From JBFLYE01 sp040756715 [NCBI: bacterium] (GTDB lineage Bacteria > UBA9089 > UBA9088): a DNA stretch of 10,760 nt. The stretch lies in assembly GCA_040756715.1 (NCBI GenBank), contig JBFLYE010000124.1, positions 989 through 11,748 on the forward strand, read 5' to 3'. Below the pieces are notes generated by a model, which saw nothing but the letters and a program-made list of their open reading frames with translations, made no database searches and was not told the origin of the DNA. Position numbers and translations under genes: made by a program. Positions 1 to 6,882 of the stretch are shown here, piece after piece; positions within the stretch are counted from its first letter, which is position 1, and each line of letters opens with the position of its first letter.

Positions 1-1
1 T

Positions 2-1450
2 AAGATAAAAAGCTCTAGTTTGAAGGAGCTAAAAATTCTTCCCAGAAAGCCTACAAATATTGATTCTCTATCCTGGAAAATAGCATCCTCTTATATTATG
101 CCAAACCTCTATTTTGACAAAGATGCAACAAAAAAAAGGATGGATGAAAAGAAAGGGATAGAGCCAATAATGGTTTTTGTAAAAAAGGGGGATGTAATAA
201 TTTCTGAAGGAGAGGCGATAGATGCACTAACTGAGGCAAAATTTAAGGCTATTGCCCAAATTTCAAAGGGCATAAGTAAAGAAAGCCTTTATAGATTTAT
301 ACTCATCTTTATCTTGTCCATTTCCTTCATCATTGCTTTTATTCTTAAATATCAAAAAGGTCTAAAGGAAGAGAAAATTTTAGCCATTTCTTTTGTTTCT
401 CTTTTTATAATTGCCTTTGCAAAATGCCTTGCAATATGGAGGTCAGATTTTTGGATGTATCTTCCATTTTGCTCTTTTTCTCTTCTTCTGGCATTGTTAT
501 CTTCATCCCTTCTTTCCCTATTTTTTACATTTATTTTAAGCATTCTTATTTCTTTTGGGTTTGGATTAAAGCTTAATGTTCTCTTATTCTTCTTAAGCTG
601 TGGGCTTTTTTCTATATTCCTCCTCCCCTTAGCAAGAAAAAGGGCTTCTCTTATTAAGGTTTGTTTAGGTATTTTTCTATGTAATATCTTATTAGCCCTA
701 TTTCTTTTAGAAGAGCCGTTAAGGGCAAAGCTTGTCTTTTCTTTTCTTAATGCAATTATTGTCTATTTTGTAACCCTTGGAGCCCTTTATATGTTAGAGC
801 TTTTCTTCTCTACAAATTTTAAACTCCTTGAGCTTTCTGACCTTAATATTCCACTTTTAAGAGACCTGTTTCTGGAAGCACCTGGAACATATCACCATTC
901 ACTTATTACAGGAACCCTGGCAGAGGATGCTGCTTTGTGCATTGGTGCAAATTCTATCCTTGCAAGGACAGGAAGCTACTATCACGATATTGGAAAGATT
1001 TTCAATCCCGAATACTTTCCTGAAAATCAGAAGGAGAAAAAGGAAATTCCATCCCCTGCTATTTTGAAATCCCATATTGAAAGGGGCGTAAGTATTGCAA
1101 AGATAAAGCACCTTCCCTCTGAAATTATAGAGATAATCCAATCCCATCATGGAACATCAAAGATTGGCGATGAAAGATACCCTGGACCTTTACCAAATAC
1201 AAAGGAATCTGCCATTGTTATGCTTGCCTCCTTAATTGATGAAAAAATAAGGGCATATGAAAAGCCATCACCCGAGGCAATAAGAGAAATTGTAAAAGGG
1301 GTAATAGATGAAAAAATGTTCTCTCAAGAGCTCCTTGAAGCACCCCTTACAATTAAGGAGCTAAAGATTATAGAGGAAAGCTTTATAAATATCCTTACTA
1401 CCTTATTTCATGCAAAGGACCTTAATGATGAAACAAAGGCTATTGGTTGA
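2..1450 (+). CDS. pgpH: PgpH/YqfF-type 7TM-HD cyclic-di-AMP phosphodiesterase, 5'-partial
   Basis: Membrane HD-domain phosphodiesterase, a family that hydrolyses cyclic di-AMP in the cytoplasm. The frame is open to the window edge, so the N-terminal membrane helix and most of the extracellular 7TMR-HDED domain lie upstream; the TTG at 20 is not a credible start. Counting from that TTG, residues 25-80 are the end of the extracellular domain (PNLYFDKDAT, then KKGDVIISEG), residues 90-265 hold about seven hydrophobic helices, and residues 290-465 are the HD domain. Metal-site residues visible are H292/H293 (TYHHS), H322-D323 (YHDIGK), H352 (SHIERGV) and H376-H377 (SHHGT). The later family motif, usually MLADSVEA, reads MLASLIDE here, so the expected Asp is Ser404. 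The segment between HHGT and RYPGP also looks shorter than usual. Family assignment is firm; full catalytic activity is not. The 3' end overlaps ybeY, the usual neighbour of pgpH in many bacteria. Confidence 0.93.
   Translation, partial: KIKSSSLKELKILPRKPTNIDSLSWKIASSYIMPNLYFDKDATKKRMDEKKGIEPIMVFVKKGDVIISEGEAIDALTEAKFKAIAQISKGISKESLYRFILIFILSISFIIAFILKYQKGLKEEKILAISFVSLFIIAFAKCLAIWRSDFWMYLPFCSFSLLLALLSSSLLSLFFTFILSILISFGFGLKLNVLLFFLSCGLFSIFLLPLARKRASLIKVCLGIFLCNILLALFLLEEPLRAKLVFSFLNAIIVYFVTLGALYMLELFFSTNFKLLELSDLNIPLLRDLFLEAPGTYHHSLITGTLAEDAALCIGANSILARTGSYYHDIGKIFNPEYFPENQKEKKEIPSPAILKSHIERGVSIAKIKHLPSEIIEIIQSHHGTSKIGDERYPGPLPNTKESAIVMLASLIDEKIRAYEKPSPEAIREIVKGVIDEKMFSQELLEAPLTIKELKIIEESFINILTTLFHAKDLNDETKAIG
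1414..1419 (+). promoter_or_regulatory. Ribosome binding site for ybeY
   Basis: AAAGGA lies inside the end of the pgpH-like coding region. It is 8 bases before the ATG at 1428, the usual spacing, and 5 bases before the ATG at 1425. It lies downstream of the ATG at 1410. This favours 1428 (or 1425) as the ybeY start over 1410. Confidence 0.6.
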
Positions 1451-1820
1451 TGTAGCTAATCGACAAAGAATGGGGCTTCCAATTAGGCGGATAAAGGCTA
1501 TGGCAAAGGAGGTTTTTAAGAAGGAAGGAAGGGGGGGCGAATTAAGTATTGTTTTTGTAAATGATAATGAGATGAAAGAATTAAATAAAAGGTTTTTAGG
1601 AAAGGATAAACCAACCGATGTTTTATCTTTTCAATTAAGCGAATCTATAGGAGAAGTTATCATCTCAACAGATACAGCAAAGAGACAAGCAATTGAATAT
1701 GGAATTTCTTTTATTAGCGAAATTAGTGTTCTCCTTATTCATGGCTTGCTTCATATTTTAGGTTATAATCATTCAAAAGAAATGAGAGAAAAAGAGGAAT
1801 TTTATTTTAGGAGGGTTTAA
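1428..1820 (+). CDS. ybeY: Endoribonuclease/rRNA maturation factor YbeY
   Basis: Metal-dependent single-strand endoribonuclease of the UPF0054 family, acting on 16S rRNA 3'-end maturation and ribosome quality control in the cytoplasm. With the 1428 start it is 130 residues, slightly shorter than E. coli YbeY. The N-terminal half carries NDNEMKELNKRF followed by KPTDVLSF (about 61-68), the family core. The zinc site is the H-x3-H-x5-H pattern at H105, H109 and H115 in HGLLHILGYNH; the family most often has GYDH, so Asn replaces Asp next to the last ligand. The frame can be extended to ATG 1410, but the AAAGGA at 1414 and the MKQRLLVDV opening support 1428. It overlaps the upstream gene by 23 bases, suggesting translational coupling. 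Its last codons (Arg-Arg-Val) contain the AGGAGG ribosome site of pdxJ. Confidence 0.95.
   Translation: MKQRLLVDVANRQRMGLPIRRIKAMAKEVFKKEGRGGELSIVFVNDNEMKELNKRFLGKDKPTDVLSFQLSESIGEVIISTDTAKRQAIEYGISFISEISVLLIHGLLHILGYNHSKEMREKEEFYFRRV
1809..1815 (+). promoter_or_regulatory. Ribosome binding site for pdxJ
   Basis: AGGAGGG sits 8 bases before the ATG at 1824 and is a near-perfect Shine-Dalgarno sequence, the strongest in the plus-strand operon. It is embedded in the last sense codons of ybeY, so the same bases encode Arg-Arg-Val. Confidence 0.8.
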
Positions 1821-1823
1821 GAA

Positions 1824-2537
1824 ATGATAAAGCTTGGTGTAAATGTAGACCATATTGCAACCCTTAGGGAGGCAAGGAAGGGCTTTGAGCCAGATCCTGT
1901 AGCTGCTGCAATATTAGCAGAATTGGCAGGTGCAGATGGAATTGTTGTCCATCTCAGGGAGGATAGGAGGCATATTCAGGAGAGGGATTGCAGGATTTTA
2001 AGGGAGGTTGTAAGGGGAAAGCTTAATCTTGAGATGGCAGCAACCGATGAAATGGTAAAGTTTGCAAGAAGCTTAAAGCCAGACCAAACAACCCTTGTTC
2101 CTGAGAGGAGGCAGGAGCTTACCACAGAGGGAGGCCTTGATGTTATTTCTGGAGCTGATTTTATCAAGCCATTAATTTCTATTCTTAAGGAGAGTGGAAT
2201 AAGTGTATCACTCTTTGTTGATCCTGAGGTTGACCAGATAAAGGCAGCTAATAAATGCAAGGCAGATGCTATAGAAATTCATACAGGGATGTATGCAAAT
2301 GCAAAAAGTCAAGATGAAATAGAGGATGAGCTTGAGAGGATAAGAATTTCTGCAGAAGCAGGAAAAAAGCTAGGTCTTTCTGTCTATGCAGGTCATGGCT
2401 TAAATTACCAAAATGTTACAAGGATTGCCAAAATTTCCCAAATAGAAGAGCTCAATATTGGCCATTCAATTATTGCCAAAGCATCCCTGGTTGGCATTCA
2501 AGAGGCAGTAAGGTCTATGCTTAAGCTTATCAATTAA
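1824..2537 (+). CDS. pdxJ: Pyridoxine 5'-phosphate synthase
   Basis: Cytoplasmic TIM-barrel enzyme that condenses 1-deoxy-D-xylulose 5-phosphate with 3-amino-2-oxopropyl phosphate to give pyridoxine 5'-phosphate, the last ring-forming step of the DXP-dependent vitamin B6 pathway. At 237 residues it is full length (E. coli is about 243). Signature blocks are [14 protein letters not shown] (7-20), [13 protein letters not shown] (43-55), EIHTGMYA (151-158), [10 protein letters not shown] (189-198) and [10 protein letters not shown] (209-218). Residues matching the known E. coli catalytic set appear with a uniform offset of two: H43, E70, E151 and H191. Start ATG 1824 follows AGGAGGG at ideal spacing and lies 3 bases after the ybeY stop. 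Its presence implies the DXP-dependent B6 route rather than PdxS/PdxT. The stop codon is followed at once, in the same frame, by the GTG of the next gene. Confidence 0.97.
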   Translation: MIKLGVNVDHIATLREARKGFEPDPVAAAILAELAGADGIVVHLREDRRHIQERDCRILREVVRGKLNLEMAATDEMVKFARSLKPDQTTLVPERRQELTTEGGLDVISGADFIKPLISILKESGISVSLFVDPEVDQIKAANKCKADAIEIHTGMYANAKSQDEIEDELERIRISAEAGKKLGLSVYAGHGLNYQNVTRIAKISQIEELNIGHSIIAKASLVGIQEAVRSMLKLIN

Positions 2538-4055
2538 GTGATATTTTTCTTCCTCCTCCTTTCTTTACCCATCTTTTCCAAAGAGCTTCTTATTGAAGGA
2601 GATAGGATTGAATATAGGGATGGTTTAATTTCTGCATCCTCAAAGACAACCCTTGTTTTTGAGGATATAAAAATAACCTCAGATGCTATTGAAATAAAGG
2701 ATGATGAAATTTTATGTTTCTCTGGTTACCTCTCTACAGAAAACTTTCAATTCTTTGGAAAAAAAATAAAGAAAGAGAAGAATAGAATAACCATAGAAAA
2801 TGGTTGGTTTAGCACCTGCCCTAATAGAAACCCTCATTATCGCCTTAGCTCAAAGAATATTACAATAGGTCCAAAGATTGTAAGGGCATCCAATATTACC
2901 TTAAGGATAGGGAATTTTCCTATTTTCTATATCCCATTCTATTCCTATCCGTTGAAAGCTAAAGATTCTCCCTATAGCATTGGCATTGGAAGGTCTGATT
3001 CTCTTGGCATTTTTGTAAAGACAAGGTATAATTATTCTTTAAAAGAAAAACAAATAGGATTTCTTCTTGATTATTATCAAAAAAAGGGGGCTGGATTTGG
3101 GATAGAGAGCCAATCATTTCTTGGTTATTCTAGTAAAGAAAGGTATGTTTTGGATTCCTTTTATAAAAAAAAAGATGGATGCATAAGAATAGAAAAATCT
3201 TTTGATCGCCTTGTATCCTACGATTATCTTAAGGGTGAGATAAAAGACAAGACAAAGAGCTATTTTATGTTAGAGAAAAGCGGCTCTTCTTCTTTAGGAA
3301 GGATTGTTTTTGAGGAAGATGATTATTTCTCAAAAAAAACAAAATATATTCCAAAAGGAAATTTATTCTTTAGAGGAACAAACATTAAAGGAGTGGTAGC
3401 AAGCCTTGATATTTCTGGAGAGAATGTTAAAGAAGATATCTATAGCCAAAATTTTACCATAAATCCAAGAATTTCAAAGCAAATTAAAATAGGAGGGATA
3501 CCGTTTCTTCAAACCTTTGATTTCAAAGTAAAAGATGGGGGTAGCTATTCTCTCTCATCCCTTTCCAATATAAGGCTTCAAAATAAGAATGTAAAGTTTG
3601 ATCTTGGATACCTAAGGGAAGATAAGGAAGATAGGATTCCTTTTCTCATAGAAGGATTTCTTTCTAATGTAATGGGAAGCATTGAGGGAGAATTTTTGCT
3701 AAAAGATAAAGAATTTGATAATATAATGTTTCTATTTTCTACAAAAAAAGGGAGATTTTCCTTTATCTTTGACGGAAGGTATAAGAATGATAGGATTAAT
3801 GCCTCTTTAAATATGGGGTTTCAAGAGGAAAAATACGCTATAGACCTATTTTGGGAAATATTGGAAAAGAAAGAAGATTTTATAGCCTCATCTATTTTTT
3901 TAAGAAAAAGCGAAGATTTTTCATTTAAGCTTACCGGATATAATGGTGGAGAGGATTATGTTGAGCTTCTTATAATGAAAGCCCTCCATTGTGTTAACCT
4001 AGATTTTAAAATAAACACAAAGGGAGATTTTGGGCTAAATTTAAATTTAAAATGA
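2538..4055 (+). CDS. lptD: LptD/OstA-like outer-membrane LPS-assembly protein (short form)
   Basis: Probable LptD family protein, the beta-barrel that inserts LPS into the outer leaflet of the outer membrane. Residues 1-14 look like a short signal peptide (FFFLLLSLPIFS) without the usual Lys/Arg at the start. Residues 15-80 fit the OstA/LptA-like beta-jellyroll (LLIEGDRIEYRDG). Residues 89-101 (NGWFSTCPNRNPH) and 124-138 (IGNFPIFYIPFYSYP) match the conserved segment that leads into the LptD barrel. The rest is alternating beta sequence rich in Tyr, Phe and Lys, as expected for barrel strands. It is 505 residues against roughly 780 in E. coli. Its four cysteines (60, 94, 215, 485) do not form the adjacent C-terminal pair of the E. 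coli protein. GTG 2538 is the first possible codon after an in-frame stop and lacks a Shine-Dalgarno, so reinitiation after pdxJ is likely. It could instead be a divergent LptD paralogue for another glycolipid. Confidence 0.8.
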   Translation: MIFFFLLLSLPIFSKELLIEGDRIEYRDGLISASSKTTLVFEDIKITSDAIEIKDDEILCFSGYLSTENFQFFGKKIKKEKNRITIENGWFSTCPNRNPHYRLSSKNITIGPKIVRASNITLRIGNFPIFYIPFYSYPLKAKDSPYSIGIGRSDSLGIFVKTRYNYSLKEKQIGFLLDYYQKKGAGFGIESQSFLGYSSKERYVLDSFYKKKDGCIRIEKSFDRLVSYDYLKGEIKDKTKSYFMLEKSGSSSLGRIVFEEDDYFSKKTKYIPKGNLFFRGTNIKGVVASLDISGENVKEDIYSQNFTINPRISKQIKIGGIPFLQTFDFKVKDGGSYSLSSLSNIRLQNKNVKFDLGYLREDKEDRIPFLIEGFLSNVMGSIEGEFLLKDKEFDNIMFLFSTKKGRFSFIFDGRYKNDRINASLNMGFQEEKYAIDLFWEILEKKEDFIASSIFLRKSEDFSFKLTGYNGGEDYVELLIMKALHCVNLDFKINTKGDFGLNLNLK

Positions 4056-5917
4056 AAGCAATAGGCTATTTAGAAAAGGCAATAAAGATTACCATTGCAA
4101 GCTCTTTGGTGGTTGTCTCTCTATATTTTGACAAAAACATTGTTGGGATATATGATATAAGCAAGGCATCAGGGCTTTGGATTTTTGCCTTTATCATCCT
4201 TGGGTTATGGTTCTCTCTTATTGTTTTAAAAGGAAAATGTGAATTTTTCAAAAATCCCCTTAATTTTCCAATTGTTCTTTGGCTCCTGGTTAATATCACC
4301 TCAACCATCACATCAGATGCTCCAATAATTAGCCTATTTGGCTTCTACAAAAGCTATGAAGGGCTTCTTACCCAGATAAGCTACATTGTCATTGCTTTGG
4401 CCGTTATCCATCTTTGCAATATTTCCTATTTAAAGAAAATTATCAAAATAATTGCTATTATTGGGGTAATTTCGGGAATATATGCAATTTTTCAATATCA
4501 AGGGATGGATTTTTTCTTTCCCGAGAGGGAGGGAGGTGGAAGGGTTATATCCTTTATGGGAAACCCTATCTTTGCTGCTACCTATCTGGTTATGTCATTC
4601 TTTATCACCCTGTGTCTTTATTTTCATTATCAGGGTATTGCAGGTTGGTTTTTCCTTATCGCCTCATCCATAATTTACCTCGCATCATTTATGATGCAAA
4701 GCAGGGGTCCATTCTTAGGCTTTATTTTTTCATACCTTGTCTTTATTGTTGCCTTTCTATTTTTAAGAAAAAATAATAAAAAATTTTGGATAAGCCTCAT
4801 AATTGTTGCAATAATAACCATTATTTCAAATTTTTCTTCTAATTCAATCATGGGAAGGTTCTTTGGAGAGGTTTCTAAGGCAGCTAATGCTCAAATTGAA
4901 ATAAAGGGCTCTGCGGGAGTAAGGCTTGCTATATGGAGGGATGTTTTAAGGAATGTTTTAAAAAAGCCATTATTTGGAACAGGTCCAGATACAATGCCAA
5001 TTTCATATCCAAAGTATAGAACACTTGATACGGTAAGAAAAGTAGGGGTATATGCTACAGCGGAAAGCACACACAATGAATTTTTGGATATTTTAGCAAC
5101 AAGGGGTATATTGGGGTTATTGGCATATCTTTGGATTATTTTTGTCTTTGTTTTTCTTTCTATCAAGGCCCTGATTACATTTCAAGATAAATGGCTCATC
5201 GCTGGAATTAGCTTATCCTGGCTTTCTTATATTGCCTCAAATCAATTTGCCTTTGGTGTCCATTCAACATCTTTATTATTTTGGGTTTTAACCGGCTCAG
5301 TTGCCATTTTTTACAAACCAAAACAACAAAAGAAGCCCTTTTTAAAGAGAATTCCCCAAAGCAAGATTTTCTTTGTTTTTTTAATATCCATAATTACAAT
5401 GATTCTTCTTTTCTTTCTTAGCAAGCCATATCGGGCAGATAGGCTATATAGGGTTGTATACGATATAAGGGATAAAAAGCCTTTGGAGGATGTAATTAAG
5501 GCTTGTGAGGATGTTTTAAGGGTATACCCCTATGATGTTCAATACCTTCAGGAGCTAAACAGCCTTTATCTTTCTGCAGCCCAACAGGAAAAAGATACAA
5601 AAATCTGGATTTCAAAGACAAGGGATATAGCAAAGAGGCTTATCTTTGTAAATCCAAATTCTGATATAGGATATACGGTGCTTGCCATATCCTATTACCT
5701 TGAGGGAGGCTCTATGGATAAGGTTATTGAAAATTACAAAAAGGCAATTGAGTTAAACCCATATTCCGTAGATAGCCATTGCAATCTGGCTCAAACATAT
5801 CAGAGGGAGGGGATGTTCAAAGAGGCAAAAGAGGAGTATAAAAAAGCCCTTGAGGCAGACCCTGAATGTGAAAGGGCTATTTCTGGGTTGAAAATCTTGG
5901 AAGCAAAAAATCTCTAA
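4052..5917 (+). CDS. O-antigen ligase/polymerase-like membrane protein with C-terminal TPRs
   Basis: Polytopic inner-membrane glycosyltransferase-like protein of the WaaL/Wzy_C (O-antigen ligase) family, which moves lipid-linked polysaccharide onto lipid A-core or polymerises repeat units. Residues 10-420 contain about ten to twelve hydrophobic helices. The family loop is visible as FGTGPDT (308-314), then ESTHNEFLD (338-346) with the conserved His341, followed by RGILGLLAYL. An upstream SRGP (217-220) supplies the conserved Arg region, and MGNPIFAATYLV (169-180) is typical of the family. After a last helix near 438-457, residues 474-615 form tetratricopeptide repeats, clearest as NYKKAIELNPYSVDSHCNLA and EYKKALEADPECERA. 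Whether it acts as ligase or polymerase cannot be told from sequence. The start overlaps the lptD-like stop as ATGA, so the two are translationally coupled, fitting a shared role in surface glycolipid assembly. Confidence 0.88.
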   Translation: MKAIGYLEKAIKITIASSLVVVSLYFDKNIVGIYDISKASGLWIFAFIILGLWFSLIVLKGKCEFFKNPLNFPIVLWLLVNITSTITSDAPIISLFGFYKSYEGLLTQISYIVIALAVIHLCNISYLKKIIKIIAIIGVISGIYAIFQYQGMDFFFPEREGGGRVISFMGNPIFAATYLVMSFFITLCLYFHYQGIAGWFFLIASSIIYLASFMMQSRGPFLGFIFSYLVFIVAFLFLRKNNKKFWISLIIVAIITIISNFSSNSIMGRFFGEVSKAANAQIEIKGSAGVRLAIWRDVLRNVLKKPLFGTGPDTMPISYPKYRTLDTVRKVGVYATAESTHNEFLDILATRGILGLLAYLWIIFVFVFLSIKALITFQDKWLIAGISLSWLSYIASNQFAFGVHSTSLLFWVLTGSVAIFYKPKQQKKPFLKRIPQSKIFFVFLISIITMILLFFLSKPYRADRLYRVVYDIRDKKPLEDVIKACEDVLRVYPYDVQYLQELNSLYLSAAQQEKDTKIWISKTRDIAKRLIFVNPNSDIGYTVLAISYYLEGGSMDKVIENYKKAIELNPYSVDSHCNLAQTYQREGMFKEAKEEYKKALEADPECERAISGLKILEAKNL

Positions 5918-5931
5918 AATTGATAATTGCT

Positions 5932-6882
5932 TTAAGGAAGACATTTATACCAATCTGCTATCACCTTACAAGCAGGCTTTTTAAAAGGGGTAAATCCAGA
6001 GGGATCATCCTTTTCCTCCCAATGCCACCAATACATCCCATAAATCCAGCTCCTTTCTTTTGTAGCCTGAAATGTTGCCTCATAGCATAGGGCTTGCTCA
6101 TCGTAATCTACCCTGGCCTTATCTTCTAATGCCCATGGTTTAATGCTTGCCCCATCAATTGAGGGAAATCCAATCTCGGTGAACAAAACAGGCTTTCCTA
6201 TCTTCTTCTGCCATTTTTCTATGAGATTAAGCCAATATTCCCACTTTTTCTTTAATTGGGCAAGGGTTGGACAAGAAGATTGCGAAAGGGAAAAATATGG
6301 ACAGATTCCTATATAATCCAATGCATCCCAGAACCTTATCTTTTGGATCTCTGGATAATAGGCAGAATATGTTAAAAACCCAGAAAATCTCTCTCGGGCA
6401 AGGGCGATAATATTTCTCCACATATCTTCCCTCTGGGATGTTCTCCATAATTCTGCTCCCACCACAAATCCCTCTGCATTACACTCCTCAGCCAGGTCTG
6501 CATAATGGCAGATCCAATATTTATAATATTCCTCCCATCTTTGCCAGCTAGCTTCACTTTTAAACTTTATATATGCACACCAACCATCTGTAAAAATGTG
6601 CGGCTTTAAGACTGTCTTCATTCCCAATGAATGTGCCTTTTTTATTATATCCTTCAAAGAAGAATCATCTGGGGTTAGCTTATCTTTATAGATTATGGGT
6701 GAGTCTTTGTCGCTTTTAAGCTCAAATACCAAGACAAGGTAATTAACATTAAGTTTCTTAAGATGCTCTATTGCCTCCCCTGCTTTTAAATCACCCTTCC
6801 TTAAACGATAGGTAAATGCCTTTTGATATTCTATTGCCTGCAAACCTCTGGCAAGAAAAAGGAGGAGAAATAAAATTCTCAT
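5932..6882 (-). CDS. Secreted glycoside hydrolase, GH113-like
   Basis: Probable TIM-barrel glycosidase related to family GH113, whose characterised members are beta-mannanases. It is 316 residues with a signal peptide, MRILFLLLFLARGLQA, so it is exported. Visible motifs run in barrel order: NYLVLVFEL (47-55), TVLKPHIFTDGW (90-101), FVVGAELW (139-146), DYIGICPYF (189-197), KPVLFTEIGFPS (230-241) and YGMYWWHWE (281-289). By family pattern Glu144 would be the acid/base and Glu236 the nucleophile; both are present. The start overlaps the stop of the upstream gene as ATGA, and no strong Shine-Dalgarno precedes it, so translation probably depends on the large protein gene upstream. Substrate is not shown by the sequence. 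Candidates are mannan-type polysaccharide in the surroundings or the cell's own surface glycan. GH fold confidence is high; exact family and substrate are less sure. Confidence 0.85.
   Translation of the reverse strand: MRILFLLLFLARGLQAIEYQKAFTYRLRKGDLKAGEAIEHLKKLNVNYLVLVFELKSDKDSPIIYKDKLTPDDSSLKDIIKKAHSLGMKTVLKPHIFTDGWCAYIKFKSEASWQRWEEYYKYWICHYADLAEECNAEGFVVGAELWRTSQREDMWRNIIALARERFSGFLTYSAYYPEIQKIRFWDALDYIGICPYFSLSQSSCPTLAQLKKKWEYWLNLIEKWQKKIGKPVLFTEIGFPSIDGASIKPWALEDKARVDYDEQALCYEATFQATKERSWIYGMYWWHWEEKDDPSGFTPFKKPACKVIADWYKCLP

Noticed and set aside
20-22. TTG as start of the PgpH-like gene
   Set aside because: The frame is open to the window edge and the sequence begins in the middle of the extracellular domain, so the true start lies upstream.
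1410-1412. ATG 1410 as ybeY start
   Set aside because: It precedes the AAAGGA ribosome site at 1414. The ATGs at 1425 and 1428 have proper spacing and the family N-terminus fits 1428.
1976-2260. Antisense open frame inside pdxJ
   Set aside because: It lies fully within a well-conserved gene on the other strand, has no family motif and no ribosome site.
4414-4776. Plus-strand open frame inside the ligase-like gene
   Set aside because: It is an out-of-frame reading of the membrane-helix region with no recognisable protein and no support for a start.
5918-5931. Bidirectional terminator between the convergent blocks
   Set aside because: The gap is only 14 bases, AT-rich, with no inverted repeat long enough for a hairpin. 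Termination may lie inside the opposing genes.
6227-6557. Two short minus-strand frames inside the hydrolase gene
   Set aside because: They overlap conserved GH113-like motifs in another frame and show no independent coding sign.
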